Notes under the pieces: generated by a model
Seen by the model: only the letters and a program-made list of their open reading frames with translations
Told to the model about the DNA's origin: nothing
Databases searched by the model: none
Origin: Prunella strophiata
Taxonomy: Eukaryota; Chordata; Aves; Passeriformes; Prunellidae
Direction of reading: 5' to 3'
Assembly (NCBI GenBank): GCA_036583965.1
Contig: JAZBQD010000014.1
Coordinates: 51,341,626-51,405,625 of the forward strand
DNA length: 64,000 nt
Shown: one piece after another, positions 36,080 through 49,330 of the stretch
Numbering within the stretch: position 1 is the stretch's first letter
Layout of the letters: each line of letters starts with the position of its first letter
Translations under genes and position numbers: made by a program

Positions 36080-39000
36080 CAAAACCAAAAAACAACTTAA
36101 TATTAGGAACTGATTATAAAGTTACCATTATGAGTAGATAAGCAAGACATCTTTCAATATTTCATCTGCCTTAAGACACTATGTTTATTGCTTCTGTTCT
36201 TCTTTTTTAAAGAAACTATTAGGCTTCATCCCTTCCCTTCCTCCTCCCCACCCCTCCCCCTACTCTGTCCAGAGTTAGTAATTGGAATCAAGATGCTTCT
36301 AGAACTGTGCTATGATCTAGCATCTTTCCCTTCCAGATACTGAAAATTTAGGCTGATAGGATTGCTTTCTTAAGAAAGCATACTTTCAGATTACTGGTAT
36401 GCCACCACTGGCCCAAATGTTTGCTGTTTAGTTTTATTTTATTTATTGAAGTTAAGTAAAAAGCCTTGTCTGAAGAATCTTGAGCAGTAAAGTGCACAAA
36501 TTCATCATCAGACAGGAAAAGCTTAAACAGATTTTTTTTCTGTACTGTATGTGAGGAATTAGTTACATTCATGAGGTTGTGTTAAATTTACATCCTGTGT
36601 TCTTTTGAACATGAGAATGATGAACATTATGACCTGATGACTAAATATAGGTTTCCAGAAGGAGAGCACATGTGACAGCCTGAAATGCATGTGTCTGAAG
36701 AATTAGTACCCAGAATGTTAACAATGAGTAGAAGAATATGAATGGGGTAATAAAGCTGCATTTAGTTGTAAAAACAAAATCAGAAAGAACTTTAAACTTG
36801 CTTGTTAAATCAGGGTGACTCTTGTGTTAGTGAAAACTTGATGTGACAGGTAGAACTGTATTTTGATTATCTATAATTAAACATGTTAAACACCTAGCTT
36901 TTGGCTACAAGTCACTGGCAGAAAAGGCTTAAACACAGAAACTTCTAACTTGCTTCTTAATTCACATACATGGAGCAAGGTCTGTTATCAGTTACAAAGA
37001 GAAAGTTACTCTTCTATGAAATGTTAAAATTAGCAAAATTCATGGCTTTTTAATTATTAAAAATGTGTAGCCTTAGCAACAAAAATTTTTATTTTTTCTA
37101 ATGTTTAGAGAATAGAACTCTGCACACCCTCCTTGGAAGGTCTGAGTAAAGGCTTGGGAGCTCTTCAAAAGCAAAGCAATACTTGAGAACTCTAAAACTC
37201 TAAAGTATTTGAAACTGATATCTAGATTTTAGATTAATCTCTTTGAGTCTTTAATGCTCCAAGTACTGTAAGTCAATGTAAAATTTTACACACCATTTAA
37301 TTTAACCCTGACCCACATGAATCACATTTAAGAACAACTTTTGCCATTCAGGTCTTCACATCTTTTCTACACAATGAAAGTGGTAGTGTACAAGGACAAT
37401 GATGCTGATTCTACATAAAGTACAGGGCAGTCATAAATTATCTGTTCTTTCTTTCCTAGACAGAAAAGGTCTGGGTTTGAACAGTCCAATTAGATCTGAA
37501 TATCTATTTTATTACTAGCCCTCTAAGACAGATACAAATTTTTTCTTTCTGTGAGAAACAACCAAGTCGCTGAGTGTTGGAATGAATTAAATTCCCATGT
37601 ATAACTCTCTTCTCAATCAAATTTTTATTTAAGGTCTTGGAAATTCTGCCTATATAACCTACAATAGAAGATGGCTTTCAAATTATTTGCCATTTTTCAG
37701 AAAAACTTTGAAATACGTGTTTGATAGAAAATGGCATCTCTTTTATGTAGAAAGATTGAATATGAAATCAGATGGGAAAACACAGAATTGCTTAACACTT
37801 CCAGTTTTTCTTGGTTGGACCCCTCTGCCAATACAGCTACTTCTGCACATGATGTATTAACACTGCAGATCAAATCAAGATAGTACAAAAAAAGAGACAT
37901 AGCAAGAAGAAAAAGATTTGCAAAAGTGCTGCTGAAAAAACATTGTTGTCTGTTTCCCAGATGAAAAACCTTAATTTTGTCATGGGTGATGTTGTCATGG
38001 CTCTAAAATCATTAAGGTTTCTATCAACATTGAAAGAACTGTTCCAACCTACTAACTCTACCCTGCTACTATGCATTTAAATGAGATATGAAACACTTTT
38101 CAAACTTTATCTTACATTGCTTACGTGAGGATTTGACCCGTCATCCTCTGCTTTTGTGGTTTCACCAAAACAAGTGCATCCATATTCCTCAGGATTTCTT
38201 GATCAATTTATGACAATCATTTGAGTTTTGGCCACCAAAATATCCACACTATATCTCCATTACTTACACATTTCTTAATACTCCATTACACTCTTAGGAG
38301 ACACTTCATTAACTTAATCCTCAATAGCCCACCATGTGGAGAGTTCATGGAGATGAAGAGAGAAATTAGAATCCTAAATTTTAGCAAATCTTCATGGAGC
38401 CTGAACTTCACTCTGGAAATTCATGTTGTAGAAGCATAACTATAAAATATTTTAAAAACCAAGTGGTTTTATCTTACCTTCATTTTGATTCTATTGCTAT
38501 TCCATACAGAGATCTCGGGTTAGATCAGTTGCTTACATAACCAGTTGTCTGCTGGGTGCTGCTTCCCATAAATGCCAACATCAGACAGAAATTCCATGAT
38601 TTCTCACTTACATGACAACCAGCCCTTTTTATGGGAAACTGCTAAGACAAGGTCCAGTGACAATTACTGGTTACTAATCTAATTTCACGTCTTTTCTTTA
38701 AATTTATATATATATTTTAAATTTTAAAAAAAATGCAATAAGCTCAATTGGCTTTTACCTTTCAAGTTATCTGTTTGCATATATCTTTTTCATGTTTTTT
38801 TCCAAGCCCTTCCAGTATCTACTCCAAATCCCTTGTTGACAAACCTAAGGGACATAGTTTCTATTTTAGATATGTCTTTCATGTTTTTTTAGTCTTTAAA
38901 GAACAAGTACATATACGTGCTCATTTACTGTTCTTGAGCTTGTGTGCTTTGCCATTATTTGATCCTCGTTGATGTGTTTGATTATTAGGACAAGAAGATG

Positions 39001-41105
39001 TCAGAGTCAGTTCTTTGTTGCCTGTATTTTTCTATGATAAGAAAAGAATGTGAAAAAAGTGTATTTCATTAAGAAGTAAGAGTAAACTAAGAGCATAATA
39101 AGAACAAAAAACAGGAAAGAGTGTTTTCCTTTGTTCAGGAATCATAACCTTGCAGACAGTTTGTGACCTGAGCAGCTCTGTTTCCTCTGAGATCTATGCC
39201 ATCTGGTGTCTCTCTGGCTTTCTCTGAGTTTTCCAAAAATCACACATCTAGTTTTATCAACTGTGGTCACAGCCCTTCAGTTTGCAACTTCTCCTTAAGT
39301 TTCTTATTTTTCAGATATCTCCAAGAAGCACAGTAGACATTAGATGTAGTGTCTCCCAGATTTTAGTTATTTAACAGCTCAAGCAGGCATTGATTAATTC
39401 TTTCATGAGACCTAGATGGAAAATGGTTAAAAGTTTGTGTGCTTTAACAAGGTCTGTCTTTCTTACAGATCAAAGGCATCTTTACAAGCACAAATGCTTC
39501 CAGCAAACTTGCATATTGTCCCAATTAATATCATTATATAAACCTCTCTGAAATTCCTAGCAGTGGGAGGTTCAGAAACTGCTGGGTTATTTTTCAATAT
39601 TACTTATAAAAGACTGTTATCTGCATTCTGTGAGACAAGCCACACAAATGGGACATTCTGAAAAGTTAAAAAAAGAAAATATAACCTCACTTCTTGGTAC
39701 TGTATCAATTTTAATTTTGCAAAAGCTTTCTTTCTATTTTTAAGTGAAAGAAAATAATGGCAAAAGTAATTTATATTGTTAAAAAATCTTGGTTATGACT
39801 TTAAGGTAAAATGAGGGTGTGAAATTAAACAAGAAACAAATGGAGATGTTAATTCAACTCGTTGATTTGGGAAATTTCACTGAAAGAAGATATTGCTAGA
39901 TTTCTCTGCATTATTTCCTTCAAATAGCAGTACACTGAATTTCATAATCACCAATACATGTGTATTCATCTGTAGTATAGTTTTGTGAGTCAATTGGTCA
40001 ATAGTGGATTTATACACAATATGTATGAAAAGATTATGTGCTATAGGAGGTCTGGAGCTTTGGGTTCAGGACAAAGGAAAAGTTAAAATTTTCTGGAACA
40101 TTTAGAAAGTAAGGAACTAGATACATGGTAGGAGAAGGTTGCATCAATTATACCACAGCTAACCTGTGGCATGCCCTGGACCTTGCTAAATCTACTAGAT
40201 GTCCTAAGAAGTCACATCTTTTCTGCAGAGGAGGGGTGCTGAGAAGATGCCAAAGAGAAAAGAGCTGGCTTATAATGACACTGATGATCTCTTCTGAAGG
40301 ATAAGTGCTCCTACAGCTCAGTTTTGGAGTGGGAAGATGGCCTGCCTTGTCTTTCTTGTGCAGTACTATCAGTTTGCATTGATTTATTTCAGCTTTGATT
40401 TTTGATCCAAATCAAGCAGTAGTGAACTAGATTTCTTTGTATAGGCAGGAAAGAGTTCACTGTAATTTGCCTCTGTAGAGTGGAATAATGGGCTGTCTGG
40501 GACACCCCTCCTCAAAAGAATAAGCTGACCAATAAATTACTGAAGCCAGCCTTATGGTGATGTTTTGTAGAGCACTTTATAGTTCTTGTTGATTCTTGCT
40601 GCAGGCTTAGTTATTGCTTAAGCATATTTTAGGATGAATAAAGGCTGAGTGAATGGCATCATAATCAATATCTGAAGTGTAAAATAGATACCCTGGTCCA
40701 TTGTATTACAGAGCTGCAGCACTATTACAGAGAACTTTTAGGCTCTCTGCCAGACTCATTCAAGTACCATAATTAAGCAGTCCTGTGTTTTGAGATAAAA
40801 CTCAAAATGCTGTTTCTCTCCATATCTTCACCCTGTACTTTAATTTTTTCTTCCGTAATATTGTATTACACTTATTCTTTCCTGCAAGTCTTGTGACTTA
40901 ACCTATAAAAACCAGTCATCAAATTGGATGCTTTTACAACAGAAATATTCTGAACTCCTCACCAAATTAATGCCAGCAGGCACTTTGTGTCAAGGAATAG
41001 TAAAATTGTCCTTGGCCTTTAAAACCTTTAGGTCATACCAGAGGATGATGATTGTCTCTTGGATTCAGCTGGCCTTAATGATGTTACTTTTTAAATGCAT
41101 GAAAT
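36080..41105. other. Long unique AT-rich non-coding stretch
   Basis: Five kilobases without recognisable genes or interspersed repeats. A CT-rich run lies at about 36229-36262. Open frames are all under 80 codons. Confidence 0.55.
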
Positions 41106-41377
41106 TTCAACAGGCAGTGGGCAGAAACTGAAGCACAGGAAGTCCCACCTGAATATGAGAAGGAACTTCTCCACTGTGTGGTTCAGCGAGCACTGGAACA
41201 GGTGGCCCAGAGAAGGTGTGGAGCCTCCCTCCCATGGAGATATTCAAGAACCACCTGGACACAATCCTGTGCTCTGTGCTCTGGGAAGACCCTGCCTGAG
41301 CAGGGAGGTTGGACCCAGATCACCCACTGTTGTCCCTTCCAAACTTAACCATTTTGTAATTCTGAGATTCTGTGAAG
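41106..41377 (+). repeat. CR1 LINE, 3'-terminal fragment
   Basis: The plus strand reads SGQKLKHRKSHLNMRRNFS then EHWNRWPREGVEPPS, the C-terminal end of avian CR1 ORF2. It continues into the conserved short 3' UTR (GGAGGTTGGACCCAGATCAC, then CCCTTCCAAACTTAACCATT) and ends with the octamer-like ATTCTGAGATTCTGTG typical of CR1 3' ends. CR1 inserts without a poly(A) tail and is usually severely 5'-truncated, as here (about 270 bases of a roughly 4.5-kb element). It cannot move on its own. The in-frame start of the similarity is near 41112; the exact 5' breakpoint is uncertain by about 10 bases. Confidence 0.9.
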
Positions 41378-42206
41378 TTTTCCAAGAGTTTTCACAGTTA
41401 GCCTGACTGCTCCCCTTGAAACTGGCTGATATGTTGAAAGTGACCTGGAACAGGTGATTTGGAGATCCCAACTTAGAGAGTAGCCAAAAGGCTTAGCTAT
41501 AAGTTTTTTGTTTTATATAAGAGGTAAAAAAAAAAAAAAAAATCAATATTTTTTTAATTCCTAAAATGTTTATTTATCTGTTATTTGTCAAAATATCAGA
41601 GCAAAATCTGTTATTTCATTCAAATAAATTATAAGGTGCTCTCCTGCTGTGAAACAATTTTGCTTACGTTGCCTAGTAACAAAAGGGGAAAAAAAAAAAA
41701 AGAAAAATGGTGAAAAGCGGAACTTTGGAGCTGGCAAAATGAACAATATTTACATCAATGGAATAAGAATCCTTGCTCCCTTGGTGATGAGTGCAAGTTT
41801 ATCACAGTAGCACATTTATAATGCTTACTGTTTGAAATGGCTAAATCTGTGTGAAAAACTCATCTACTGTCCACTCATACTGTAGGAGCAGAAAGATGTA
41901 ATCTCAGGTCTTTCCTATTGCAGAGCCCCATTCCATTTTCTTCACCATACTGTGAATATTCCAAAGGCAACTCCCTTAGGTTTAAAGAGTTCTGCCTGTG
42001 AAAGCTGACTACTATATCTATCTCTGCTTTGCAGTCTCTGACAGTCCTACATTTTTATCATTGCAGTTATAGAATATTTTTATGGAGCAGCATTTATTTG
42101 TTTGTGTCACCCAGTACTCTAACTCGTTGCAAATGTATGTAATACATTTTTCATCAGATTGTCACAGAATTTCAATAATTTAATTTAGTTCAAAAATAGC
42201 AGTTCA
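41378..42206. other. Non-coding sequence with A17 and A13 runs
   Basis: A runs at 41526-41542 (17) and 41689-41701 (13). Nothing else recognised. Confidence 0.6.
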
Positions 42207-42254
42207 CTTTAGGATGCATTCATAAGCATACTTTAGGATGCATTCATAAGCATA
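42207..42254. repeat. Perfect 24-bp tandem duplication
   Basis: The 24-base unit starting CTTTAGGATGCATTCATAAG occurs twice, back to back and identical (42207-42230 and 42231-42254). Identity indicates a very recent duplication, possibly polymorphic. Confidence 0.95.
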
Positions 42255-43879
42255 CATAAATCTTTTTGCATAATGAATATTGCTAAACTTATTATTGATA
42301 GCTTATGTAATCATTGTTGAGCTAAAATTTTTGCTATTTGCCTGGCCACAAACTGCATATTTTCAAAACCCATGTACATTCACTAAAACTGACAGCTTCT
42401 CTCTGATAAATCATGTCTGCTGACTGTCAGCAGTGTAAGCAGTAAAATCACTCAACAGCAATCACACAACATCTTTGCCCCTGTTTGGATGGGGACAAGG
42501 TGTGCCCTGGTATCCCAGACCCAATCCTATACACAGATGCATGTGGACAAGACCCTCAGGCTAAGAGGATGCCTCAGACATGTCATCTCACAGCAAATAA
42601 ATGTGATTGTATGTTCAGAGGAGAAGTTTTAATATTGTGAGCTAAATTGATTTTTAGGGCTAGCAATGGGAAACTTTGCTCAAATTGAGTTTGAAAATAC
42701 ACTGCAAGGTATGTGGTCATCAACTGTCCAAAATAATTGACTTCAGCTTCTCTAATTTTAGGGTGGAAGGGTGAATTTTGGTAAGAATGGGCAAAGGAAT
42801 TAGGATTCCCTTTCATATGCAAGAACATATATTTTGTAAAGGTAAGAGTGGTATTTAAGAGGCATTATAAAAGTAATAAGTTTTGAGGGATGTGTTCAGC
42901 TAATACCTGGTAGGTAGGAGAGGAAGGAGGAGGAGGAGTGTGTGAAGATGTAAGTTATAGCATACATATATGTGTTTGTGTTTCTAGTCTATGGTAGACA
43001 AAGGACAGTGAGAAAGAGGGACAAGTGACACATGGAATTCAGCGAGCATGTGACTGAGATTGAAGGGAAAAGTAAGTAGAAAAAACCCTGTCTATCTCAT
43101 TACCAGTCAACTCTGAGTAACTAGGAAAGAATTTTGACACAGCATAACCAATACAGTCCACTAAAAAGACTAAATATTCTTTGCAGATATTTTAAAAAAA
43201 GCATAATTATTATTATTTTACAGCCAAAATGTTCTGCATGTTCTCTGATGGATCAGACTTACATTGCTTCTAAAAGTGCTTCACACCAGCAGGGGATCCT
43301 GATGAAGCACAATGATATTTTAGACAATTCACAGTGAAAGGCAGCTTACAAAACTGTCCCACTTACAGCAAGGAAGATTATTCTTTTAATAAACTAGATT
43401 TTCCTGGGAAAATGGTGATATGTCAGAATCTGAAGCTTGGAATTTTCAAAGGGAAGTGCAGGTGGTTTATGAAAACGTAGCTGAGAGACTATTCTCAGAC
43501 CAAGATTTATATTAAGGTCACTGATACAATCTAGAGGAGACCTGGCAGTTGGAGTCATTCCCACTGTATCCTTGTGCAGTCTCTGGTCCATACACAGCAG
43601 TGTGGGGATGATAACAGCTCAGGGTGTTCCACTTGTCATCCTGCTGGTGACATCAGTTCCAGCTCTTTTTATTGTCATGACACCACTGTTTGAAGAACAT
43701 GACCAGAGTTGAGATTTAAAACATCTACATTCTTTGGAAGGCTTTTTCTTTGGGTGCAGAAATCCTTTGGACAGCTGCAAAGATTGTGAGGTGCCCCTTA
43801 AAAACAGACAGATGCCAACCATCAAGGCAATAATGCTGATGAACATTTTGCATAAGAAAAGCACAACCTGAACAGTGTC
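42255..43879. other. Unique non-coding sequence
   Basis: No gene recognised; a short GGA-rich run lies at 42917-42938. Open frames up to about 81 codons, no motif. Confidence 0.55.
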
Positions 43880-43948
43880 TATGTATATATTATTGCATAT
43901 ATATGTGTGTACATGGCTTTTAATATATATATTTATTTATTTATATAC
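43880..43948. repeat. AT-rich simple sequence (TATA/TTTA/TGTG)
   Basis: Decayed TA-, TG- and TTTA-type repeat units in succession. Confidence 0.8.
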
Positions 43949-46324
43949 AAAACAACTTCTAAAGATTGGTCATTAAATGGTAATATATAACTAATATGAC
44001 AGACAACTTGAAATCTGTGCATCAACATTATATTGGGCAACAAATCATCAAATTGATGAGGTTAAAGACTGTTTTCCTTTGATTGTTTTCTGTGATATTT
44101 GCCCTGGTATTGGAAAAGTTGTATGGGGAATAAATGCATGTGATATATTCTGGGTCAATTTTTGTATGTGCTGAGTTTCAATAATTTTTGTTGCTGCACA
44201 TTGAATACAAAGGAATAGGAAAGACACTGGAAAATGGCCAAAGACATTTTTGGTAGATTGTTATCCTTTGCTTGTTAAAATTTAGGTAACAATCTTGGCT
44301 AGATTTGCAAAGCATTATGTGAGCCTGTTTCCTTTTAAGATACACAAATCAAGGATCCCAAAGTGGCCAAATATTCTGTGTTTGCTTTAAATACTTCATT
44401 ACAGAATCATTAATCTCTAAAATCTTTTGAATGTGCAATTGGTTTATGTGCAACAGTGGCTTAATAAAGAATAATGAATACAAAACTTATTAAAAAAGTG
44501 AAAGGGGAAAAAAACACTAAAAAGGTAGTTCCCACTTAAACCAGAAAAAGTATAAAACCCCAAATATTTTCTGATATGCTTTTAATTTCTTTTAGCTGCA
44601 TTTCAACTGTTGTGCAGATGGGATCCACCACATACCTTGCACTCAATGTGTGCAAGCTGAGGGACCTTAAAAACAATGCCCTTTTGGTTTCCTTACAGGG
44701 TGAGAATCAGAAAAAACAGTGTGGAGTCATGTCTTCTTCCCATATGAGACCTGAAAACAGTTTACTGGTGGACTTGGCAGTGTTAGGCATAGAGTTGACG
44801 CAATCTTATGGGTCTTTTCCAAGACTAATTATTCTATGGGTCAGTGTGTGCATCCAAACTGCTGTACCCATTTCATAAGAATACTTGAACTCTTTTCAGT
44901 TTTTCTGTTGTGCAAGCACCCTTGGCAGTGAGTGTGGCTCACTTCACAAGGTATTGAACTTACCTGAGAAATCAGGTGAGGGGGGAGGTGGGGCTATAAA
45001 GGGGTTCATACTCGTGTTTTTTGAGAATAGTTTAATTTCTCTTCATCTATAAAATACCAGTTTGGTTTAGTGACATCTGTTCTGTGGACTGAATTTTTTA
45101 TCAATGGACAAGATTAAGTACAGATTTGGATTTCAGACAGAAGTACCAGACCATAAGTGTTTTTTTCTGAGTATGATCTAGGTTTTGGGGCACTTGCCTC
45201 GCAATATGGCAAAGACAATACTAGTCCCTGCTATACAGTATTCATTTAAATGTTTCTATCTTGATTTCCCATCTCTCAGATAATTTGAGATATTTGTGGG
45301 TTGTTGACTATTTTAAAGTAATTTTTCCACTTCCTCCTCTTACAAGTACAAATTTAGAAGCAGTAACAAATGTGTAAAATAGAATCGCTCTAAGAGAGGA
45401 AGCTGCAAGAGGAGGCTGCCCTTTATCTCTGAGCTTTGAAATCTTTGTAGACATAACATTCAAGTGGCATGTGGATTCCTCAGGTAAAGTTAGTGTTCTG
45501 CATTTTTTATTTTGAAAAACAGCCTTGCTCCTGTGAAAAAATCTAGGATGGATTGTATCATGGATGTACGGCAATTTTGCATATTTTATGTGTCTGGAGT
45601 CAAACTAAATTTCCAGTTTCACTTAAATTTAAAGCTATTCCAGATTTATTGACTGGTAATTTTTGGGATAATTTTGGCTTTATATTTTAAATATAATTCC
45701 GATTTGTCTCCAAGGCAATAACACTTATTCAGAACATTTCAAGGTATTCTAGTTTCCACAGTTTTGTTACATTCTTACTATGACTAGATATTTTTTCCTT
45801 ATTCTTGATATCAGTAAAGACTGTTTGTGGAAATTGTCCAGGTATTCTGTGTAAAATATATATCATCAGATATTTTATGCTACTTTGTTTACCTTTCTTA
45901 GAAAGGAAATAAAAAAAAAAAATTGATCTGTATAGTTACAGAAAGGTTTCTAAAGTATTGACAGTCTCCTTTCTCTTGGAGGAGACATCCAGGTGGAAAA
46001 ATAAGTTCTATGGGAGGTCAGTTTTTGTTTGTATCCTTGTCTTCAACCAAAATAGACCACTATGACCAAAGACTATGTAAGTTAGAGTAATTAATTAGTT
46101 TTTACAGAAGCTTTTACAAAAAAACACCTTATTCTTTAACTTTTCTTGATTCCTGTGTAAACAACAAAAGGACATGGATATTTGTCAAGAAAATTCAGGA
46201 AATGGACATCTCTGCACTGTTTCTTTAAATGATACCTTAATTCGCAGCCTCATAATCAAAGCTCTTTAAGAGAGTTTCTATTAAAGAAGCAAAAACCCCA
46301 CAACTGCCCAAAGAAAGCAAAATA
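43949..46324. other. Unique non-coding sequence
   Basis: No gene recognised. A 100-codon open frame at 44576-44878 (+) has no domain and no flanking splice logic. A pure-purine GGTGAGGGGGGAGG-like run lies near 44975. Confidence 0.55.
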
Positions 46325-47120
46325 GTTCACAGAGTCCCAGTATGTGCGGTGTTGGATGCGACCCACACAGATCACCGAGTCCAGTTTCCAGGCCCTGCAC
46401 AGCACCACCCCCAAGGGTCACACCCTGTGCCCCAGAGCTTTGTCCAAACACTTCTTGAGCTCTGTCAGGCTGGGGCTGTGACCACTGCCCTGGGGAGCAG
46501 CAGATCCTGCACAGTTTTAGGGTCAGCTGGGAATTGGTCATTCTCACAGTCATGGTCCTCCTGCTCCAGGCACTGAGACCCCTGTGGTCTGTCATCCCTG
46601 TTGAAGACAGAGATGAGAATGTGTCAAACAGCTCTGCCTTGTCCCTGTCCCTGGTTATGAAGTGATCATCCTCATCCTGTAACGGGCTGATGTGATATTT
46701 ACACTGCCTATTGCCATTAATATATTTGAAAAAAACTCTTTTTATGGTCCACATTTCTGTCCAGCATCAATTCCTGCTGGGCTTTGGCCAAACAAATTTT
46801 CTTCCTACAGTGGCAAGCAGTATCTCTGTGTTCTTCCCATGTCACCTGGCTTTGCTTCCACTGAATCTTGTTCAGCCAAGCAGGCCTTCTGCTTTTGTCT
46901 ACTTGACTTGCAACATCTGGGAATTTCTGTTCCTGTGCCCTTAGGAGGTGATGTTTAAAAAGTGATCAGCTCTGAAGGACCTCAGGACCTGCAAAAACAA
47001 TTTTTGCAGGTCCTTACTAACTAATTCCATGAGCAGCCTGAAGTCTGATCTCCTCATTTGCAGAGCTCATGTTTTGCTGGCACTATTTCTCCTCTCAACA
47101 GAGGATTTAAACTCAATTTT
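46325..47120 (-). repeat. CR1 LINE with internal deletion (EN-RT linker joined to 3' end)
   Basis: On the minus strand, from 47120 down to about 46505, short collinear matches follow avian CR1 ORF2 in several frames: RSDFRLLMELV (end of endonuclease domain), KSRRPAWLNK, QVTWEEHRDTA, LAKAQQELMLDRNVDHKKSF, FKYINGNRQ, FITRDRDKAELFDTF. This is the endonuclease-to-RT linker. From about 46505 to 46325 the sequence is the CR1 3' end (words equivalent to TTTGGACAAAGCTCTGGGGC and GGCCTGGAAACTGG, ending in GGGACTCTGTGAAC). The reverse-transcriptase core, roughly 1.5 kb in a full element, is missing, yet both parts keep orientation and order. The frames are broken by stops and shifts, so the copy is dead. 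Two independent insertions side by side would be the alternative. Confidence 0.88.
46984..47014. repeat. Perfect 14-bp palindrome inside the CR1 copy
   Basis: AGGACCTGCAAAAA (46984-46997), three-base loop CAA, then TTTTTGCAGGTCCT (47001-47014). It sits in the CR1 segment just 5' (element sense) of the linker region. A perfect stem with a minimal loop suggests recent formation by template switching, not retention of an ancestral CR1 feature. Confidence 0.93.
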
Positions 47121-48602
47121 TATTCTTATTAGGGTCTGGAGCACAATTTTTTAACTACAGACATTTATATGTCAATTTCAAAGGCTGAAATAATAAAGAG
47201 AACTAAATTATCAATAAATGGTGGATAAATAGTGGTAAGGCCCTATTGTTTATAATATTTATGCCAAATATCAAGGTAAATGTTTTAAATATTTAATTTA
47301 TTATTATAGTCACACCTCTAAAATGCTTAGCACCAGTCATTTATTGACATCTTATCAACAAATTATGAGAATAGTATTACTGATGGCTCTATTGGATCAT
47401 TCGTAAACTGCTTTTCAGGATATATAAATATGTAAACAGGGTTTTTATTTTCAGAAAACTATTTTATTCTGCCATTCATTTGAGGAGTAAGCCATTTGAC
47501 ATCTCTCTTTGTAGTTCATTATCACAGTGAGACACTAGTAGTCAGAAGGTAAATGACAGAAAAATGTGCCTGTATACCAGCTTTAAGAAGAAAAAGGAAT
47601 AAATTGAATTCAGATTTCTTTTTTGCCTTCCTTTTCATGCACTTATTCTTAAAGCATAAACATTTGTGTTGTGTTTCATGAAGCAATTGGTTTAAGATGA
47701 GATACTTGAATTATAGACAACAAATAATGGTTTTATAAATACCTTTATTTAGAACTCAGCTAGCATTAATGCTTTCATACATAAAGTCTGAATTATTCTC
47801 TGAAGGGAGGATATAGTTTCTTTGAGAAGAGGATTTCATGAATTGTGCTTTGTTGGCACTTGGCAATGATCAAGACAGGAAAGGCAGGGTAAGCAATGCT
47901 GGTATTTTAAATGTTATTACTGCCACTGTACTAAGAGCTTGCAGAAGGAAATACGTCCATTGAAGAATGTCATGCCAAACTTGATAAGAAATCCTCTAGC
48001 AAATAATGCCTTGTGAGCTCAGAAACCAAGACATGATCTCACAAGAAGTTCTCAAAGGTTAAGTAAAAACATAAGTATTCTGTAGAAAATCTTGTTTGTT
48101 GATTGTGAGAGTGCAGGATATCTCCAACAATTCCCCTACTCTGTACTTGTAAGTATGGCAACGATCTCTGCCTATATCTTTCATATCACTTCCTCAGGTT
48201 GGTGTCCCTGAATGAGCACCCTGTTTTGATTAATGCTTGATTCCTCCTGGCCATATGGGCTTTTATTTCCTTGAATGCAGACATTCACTGTACTTGGTGG
48301 TTATTATTGCTGATGATCTATTAAGGTGAATGAATGGAAATACATCTCTCACTGTATGTGAGTGATATGTTAGAGGCACATTGCAGGAGGCAGTACTGAA
48401 TCCACTTGCATCTTTAAGTGAATTGTCCTATTCAAAAGTTTAATTTCTGCTTTGCCTTTAGATGGAGACAAACATTTGTGGCAAACATAATTTAAGGTCT
48501 ATAATTAGGTTAATAAGTGTGAATTAATCTGAGGGTTTGGTGCATCTGAGTATTTTTCAATATGTTTTTCATTTGCTTTCTTCCATGTTCAGTCTTTTAT
48601 CC
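47121..48602. other. Unique AT-rich non-coding sequence
   Basis: Nothing recognised on either strand. Confidence 0.55.
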
Positions 48603-48651
48603 CTAGGAATCAACTTTCCTGTTCCCTCTCACAAGGAAAACTGATTCCTAG
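48603..48651. repeat. Hairpin-forming inverted repeat, 17-bp arms
   Basis: Left arm 48603-48619 (CTAGGAATCAACTTTCC) pairs with right arm 48635-48651 (GGAAAACTGATTCCTAG) at 15 of 17 positions, with a 15-base loop. It is shorter than a typical animal pre-miRNA stem (about 22 bp or more), so it is a structure without an assigned role. Confidence 0.85.
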
Positions 48652-49330
48652 CAGTAAAAGGTCATTGAACTTTTTTCTGCTAACATTTTAGAGTTGACTC
48701 TTTCACTGAACTGTTTCCCATTTTACCTTACAGGCTTGCTAGTGGATCAGAGGAGAAACATTCTTTCTTGTTCCAAAGTACAGGGAAACATTCTGAGATG
48801 ACAAGATCTGTTGAGATGGAAATCTATCATCTTAAAATAAACAAACAATCTCACATGAAGCACAGTCACAACCTTTGCTTCTCCAAAGGTTGTTTCTGGT
48901 CAGCTTTTCATTCTTTTACTTCCTGGCTTTTATTATCAATGATATGTTTGGGCTAAAATCTTTAGAACATAAAAAATGCTGCTACCCAACCCAGTAGTTG
49001 CCTTTGGCAGTTGGGAAGCATGGTATTGTTTAGGGAGATTACACAAACTTTGGTATTTTCTGTGATCCCTTTCCATCATACTGGACCATCCAGGGGAGGA
49101 AACAGCAATTAGGGATGACAGTAGGCACAATTCTGCCTCATCTCATTAGTATTTGCTTAAAGACTTGTGTGTGATATTTTTTAAATCCCATCTGAGGACA
49201 CTGAAGGTATCTGTGTCCTGTGGCTTCAGGAATTCATTAACGTCAGTGTAAACTTCATTTTAGAGATCATCGACTAATTTCAAAGAGTGCAACATCATTT
49301 CAGTGTTTCATTTTTTGGTGAAAAAAAAAC
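48652..49330. other. Unique non-coding sequence
   Basis: Nothing recognised; an A9 run directly precedes the GC-rich island. Confidence 0.55.

Noticed and set aside
41095..41406. 103-codon plus-strand open frame considered as a host gene
   Set aside because: It is the CR1 ORF2 C-terminus read on into the CR1 3' UTR.
46281..46754. 157-codon minus-strand open frame considered as a host gene
   Set aside because: Its two halves are CR1 ORF2 linker and CR1 3' end, so it is a LINE remnant.
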